Made by a program: the position numbers and the translations under genes | Origin: an uncultured Solobacterium sp. | Lineage (GTDB): Bacteria > Bacillota_I > Bacilli_A > Erysipelotrichales > Erysipelotrichaceae | Assembly: GCA_900552125.1 (NCBI GenBank) | Contig: URYK01000080.1 | Location: 1-8,006, forward strand | DNA: 8,006 nucleotides | Direction of reading: 5' to 3' | In this document: piece by piece, positions 5,972-8,006 of the stretch | How the letters are laid out: every line of letters starts with the position of its first letter | How positions within the stretch are numbered: the stretch's first letter is position 1 | The notes under the pieces: model-generated | Told to the model about the DNA's origin: nothing | Databases searched by the model: none | Seen by the model: the letters and a program-made list of their open reading frames with translations, nothing else

Positions 5972-6667
5972 TTACGTATGTTTCATTTGAAGCTTCAGTT
6001 TTTCAATAATTCTTTTTTCTAATCTGGAGATATAAGACTGCGATATACCTAAACGTTTTGCGATGTCTTTTTGTGTTAACTCTTCATGTTGGATTCCATA
6101 ACGCATCTGTAAAATAATTCGTTCTCTTTCTTTCAGCGAAGCCATTGCCTTCAGTAATTCCCTCTTGTTTTCCATTTTTTCAAATTCTTTGGTAACTACA
6201 TCATCAGCGGTTCCTAATATATCCGATAGCAATAATTCATTTCCATCATAATCAATATTCAGCGGTTCATCGAAGCTGACTTCTAGTTTCCTTCTGCTTT
6301 TTTTACGCAAAAACATCAATATTTCATTCTCAATACAGCGTGAAGCATACGTAACCAGTTTTATATTTTTATCTCGTTTAAACGTATTGACCGCTTTAAT
6401 CAATCCGATACTACCAATACTAATCAAATCTTCCATAAAGATCGGATTTGTTTCATAGCGTTTTGCTATGTACACAACAAGTCGAAGATTATGTTCAATC
6501 AACGTATTTCTTGCTTCTTCATCACCATTTTCCAAGGCAATCAGAGCTGCCAGCTCTTCTTCTTTTTCAAGAGGTTTAGGCAAGACATCATTCCCCTGAA
6601 TATAATACACTTCCATGTAATTCTGTTTACAAAACAAAAAGCGAATTAGTTGCATGATTTTTTTCAT
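5972..6667 (-). CDS. sigE: Pro-sigma-E, early mother-cell sigma factor precursor
   Basis: Directs early mother-cell transcription after SpoIIGA removes an N-terminal pro-sequence. I prefer the ATG ending at 6667 (231 residues): the stretch TTGGGGTGAT upstream pairs with the 16S 3' end and places its core eight bases before this ATG. An ATG at 6673, overlapping the spoIIGA stop codon as TGATG, and a GTG at 6676 are in frame but lie only about two bases from that core or inside it. Seen (numbering from 6667): a basic, hydrophobic pro-sequence [14 protein letters not shown] (2-15); the conserved processing-site region EVYYI (19-23); region 2 with [13 protein letters not shown] (60-72), [17 protein letters not shown] (80-96) and [17 protein letters not shown] (106-122); [21 protein letters not shown] (129-149); and region 4 with the helix-turn-helix [21 protein letters not shown] (198-218). 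B. subtilis SigE has 239 residues. Confidence 0.96.
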   Translation of the reverse strand: MKKIMQLIRFLFCKQNYMEVYYIQGNDVLPKPLEKEEELAALIALENGDEEARNTLIEHNLRLVVYIAKRYETNPIFMEDLISIGSIGLIKAVNTFKRDKNIKLVTYASRCIENEILMFLRKKSRRKLEVSFDEPLNIDYDGNELLLSDILGTADDVVTKEFEKMENKRELLKAMASLKERERIILQMRYGIQHEELTQKDIAKRLGISQSYISRLEKRIIEKLKLQMKHT

Positions 6668-6672
6668 TTTCA

Positions 6673-7407
6673 TCACCCCAATGTCATCAGATTCATATTC
6701 AGCAGCACTTCGCAGTTCAATGGCAGACGAATTTCTCTTTTACAACAAACCAGTACTTTATGACTTTGACAGCCCTCTAACGCCGCATCACACACATAAG
6801 CACAAGTTAAGGAGGTATCCTGCACTGTATTGATTACTATCCATTTTATGTCCTGTTCTTTAAAATATGCTTCATATTTCGACGAAATAAACAAGACCGG
6901 TAACCCTTCATGTGTCATCAAATTACCGCTATCAAGAAAACCTTTAACTTTAATTTTTTGATTATGTAATATAAATTGCACATAATAACAATAATGTGAT
7001 CTAGCAAGCATATCTTTCCATTTCACCTTTAATAGTAAAAATAAAAAGGCATAGAAAAGCCATAACCATAGCACCGGTTTATGAATGGGCACAAACCACA
7101 GCAAATTATGAAAGCTGCCTTGATAGATTCCAAATGCACTCATATACCACAAACATCGAATCACCTGCATCATAAGCCAGCTTTTCCATGTTTTATAAAA
7201 CATAAACAGGAATAGAATTTCTACCAGCAGCATCAGCCATATAGACCCCTTAAAGAAAACAAAACTTCCCATAGCACTAATCACAAATGCATATAAGATC
7301 ATTTTATGCCATGGAATCGGCTGAACATTGCAGTAAGATGCCATTGCGAACGAAAGAAGCAGCGTCCCAAAATTGTGCAGGAATGTTATCTCTATATAGC
7401 TCTCCAT
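6673..7407 (-). CDS. spoIIGA: SpoIIGA, membrane aspartic protease that processes pro-sigma-E
   Basis: Septal-membrane protease that cleaves pro-sigma-E in the mother cell when triggered by the forespore signal SpoIIR. Seen: five hydrophobic segments (about 5-25, 35-52, 54-71, 77-97, 111-127), as in the family, then a cytoplasmic protease domain whose catalytic triplet is in GFLDSGN (156-162; D159), matching the family D-S-G motif. The C-terminus ends with [14 protein letters not shown], resembling the usual LL-rich end. At 244 residues it is clearly shorter than B. subtilis SpoIIGA (309); the loss appears spread over the loops and protease domain, since both ends are recognisable. Start: ATG with GGGAGGG six bases upstream. 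The TGA stop shares bases with an in-frame ATG of sigE, so protease and substrate are translationally coupled. Expression is likely from the Spo0A-type promoter at 7428-7461. Confidence 0.92.
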   Translation of the reverse strand: MESYIEITFLHNFGTLLLSFAMASYCNVQPIPWHKMILYAFVISAMGSFVFFKGSIWLMLLVEILFLFMFYKTWKSWLMMQVIRCLWYMSAFGIYQGSFHNLLWFVPIHKPVLWLWLFYAFLFLLLKVKWKDMLARSHYCYYVQFILHNQKIKVKGFLDSGNLMTHEGLPVLFISSKYEAYFKEQDIKWIVINTVQDTSLTCAYVCDAALEGCQSHKVLVCCKREIRLPLNCEVLLNMNLMTLG

Positions 7408-7427
7408 ATCATACCCTCCCTGATAAG

Positions 7428-7461
7428 AGTATACAAAATGAACAGAGGTTAATATGTCGAT
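7428..7461 (-). promoter_or_regulatory. spoIIGA promoter: Spo0A-type, long 21-bp spacer
   Basis: On the minus strand TCGACA (7455-7460; 5/6 to TTGACA) and TATACT (7428-7433; 5/6 to TATAAT) are separated by 21 bases, and no -35 is seen at 17. TGTCGAT (7455-7461, plus strand) is a 6/7 match to the Spo0A box TGTCGAA and covers the -35. The B. subtilis spoIIG promoter is likewise a sigma-A promoter with an over-long (22-bp) spacer and Spo0A boxes by the -35. A second weaker box-like TCACGAA lies just upstream. Confidence 0.7.
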
Positions 7462-7536
7462 ATTCGTGATATCTTTTTTATTCTCAGTTTACACAATATG
7501 ACAAATGATTTCATTTCTCATAATGTAGTAAAACTT

Positions 7537-7568
7537 AAAAAAATCCACCAGAACTACATCTGATGGAT
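7537..7568 (-). terminator. Intrinsic terminator of an upstream minus-strand transcript
   Basis: On the minus strand ATCCATCAGA pairs with TCTGGTGGAT (10 bp, one U-G pair) around a 6-base loop, followed by seven T residues. It ends transcription coming from beyond 7568 and insulates the spoIIGA promoter. On the plus strand the flank after the stem is not T-rich enough for a good terminator. Confidence 0.9.
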
Positions 7569-7613
7569 CATCTGTATTTTTAATCATTTAACTTATAGCT
7601 TAATATAAGCTGA

Positions 7614-7841
7614 TCAAAATTTCATGGAATTTTTCTTCTCCATCATAAAATCATTTTGATGATGTGCTAATCCAATATAAGTGACTTTACTTTCGATTCC
7701 AGTATCATATTGTTTCTCTTTTATCTATTCTGCTGCCTGTTTTGTGACTAGAAATCTTGTGTACCTTGTTCCTACGGCATCTTTTTCTCTTCTATATTAA
7801 ATAACATTAAAGTTAGCATAATTTATTAGATCATCTTTCAT
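7614..7841 (-). pseudogene. Decayed coding remnant, unidentified
   Basis: From an ATG at 7841 a 75-codon reading frame runs to a TGA at 7614, interrupted by TAA (7797-7799, codon 15) and TAG (7725-7727, codon 39). Between and after the stops the amino-acid sequence looks protein-like (for example DAVGTRYTRFLVTKQAAE and ESKVTYIGLAHHQNDFMMEK). Just upstream, other frames carry similar stretches (SLYEFQLP-type sequence ending at a TGA at 7885-7887, and MIFLQEEITSPLYLYK), as if frameshifts had also occurred, one of them near a seven-T run. I do not recognise the family. No Shine-Dalgarno site precedes the ATG. It could be chance, but the terminator that follows at 7537-7568 suggests that a gene once ended here. 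Confidence 0.35.
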
Positions 7842-7951
7842 TTATATAAGTACAGCGGACTAGTGATTTCTTCTTGTAAAAAAATCATATCATTTCCCAA
7901 GAATAATCAATTGGCAATTGAAATTCATATAAAGTCTTCCTTGATACTTTC

Positions 7952-7991
7952 GGTAGTGTCAAATAATAATTAGTTAAAATAGCCCACTACC
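7952..7991. repeat. Short inverted repeat GGTAGTG / CACTACC
   Basis: A perfect 7-bp inverted repeat (7952-7958 and 7985-7991) with a 26-base AT-rich interval, in the gene-free right end of the window. The interval has no T run, so it is not a usual terminator. It might be a relic of a small mobile element end; this is unproven. Confidence 0.3.
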
Positions 7992-8006
7992 CTTTATTTA
8001 TCAGCT

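Larger units (their letters stand above)
7569..8006. other. Gene-free region
   Basis: No intact reading frame, Shine-Dalgarno/start combination or RNA gene is visible on either strand over about 440 bases, which are strongly AT-rich. It contains only the stop-broken remnant at 7614-7841, the inverted repeat at 7952-7991 and a minor 6-bp palindrome at 7592-7609. In B. subtilis the spoIIGA upstream neighbours are bpr and ftsZ; neither is recognisable here. Confidence 0.6.

Noticed and set aside
7287..7469. Plus-strand frame of 60 codons
   Set aside because: It is antisense to the spoIIGA start and its promoter, with no supporting signal.
7592..7609. Palindrome CTTATA-GCTTAA-TATAAG
   Set aside because: It has a short AT-only stem with no T run or neighbouring gene, so it is likely chance in AT-rich DNA.
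1..8006. CRISPR arrays, tRNA/rRNA genes, toxin-antitoxin or defence genes, complete insertion sequences
   Set aside because: I looked on both strands and saw no repeat-spacer pattern, RNA-gene signature or such gene.

Overview
The window holds one conserved minus-strand gene block from an AT-rich, Gram-positive, endospore-forming bacterium of the Bacillota. Read 5'->3' on the minus strand (right to left here), the order is spoIIGA - sigE - sigG - ylmC/ymxH-type PRC-barrel gene - sepF - ylmH - divIVA - T-box leader - ileS. This is the spoIIG/ylm/divIVA/ileS order of Bacillus subtilis in compact form: ylmD, ylmE and ylmG are missing between the PRC-barrel gene and ylmH. The compaction, the short SpoIIGA and the protein sequences suggest an Erysipelotrichia-like gut Firmicute. 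That placement is inference from general resemblance, not from a search.

Region 1-2828 is ileS and its flank. Region 2829-3050 is an Ile-type T-box riboswitch (AUC specifier, T-box motif, mutually exclusive antiterminator and terminator) that starts directly at the divIVA stop codon. Region 3049-4681 is a tight cell-division and translation-quality operon (sepF, ylmH, divIVA), with its own candidate extended -10 promoter at 4710-4718. Region 4767-7407 is the sporulation part: the PRC-barrel gene, sigG, sigE and spoIIGA. A strong terminator separates sigE from sigG, and the sigG leader can fold so that its Shine-Dalgarno sequence and the first base of its start codon are paired. Region 7408-7568 carries a spoIIGA promoter with 21-bp spacing and a Spo0A-box-like element over the -35, preceded by a strong terminator of an upstream minus-strand transcript. 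Region 7569-8006 has no intact gene. It holds short stop- and frameshift-broken protein-like stretches and an inverted repeat.

How the parts work together: Spo0A would switch on spoIIGA-sigE. SpoIIGA, a membrane aspartic protease, removes the pro-sequence of sigma-E in the mother cell. Sigma-G, the late forespore factor, is transcribed separately behind the terminator, and its translation appears damped by the leader hairpin. SepF and DivIVA serve division and polar organisation, YlmH acts at the ribosome, and isoleucyl-tRNA synthetase is tuned to uncharged tRNA-Ile by the T-box. I see no novel defence or mobile system. The interesting signals are regulatory and in start-site choice.
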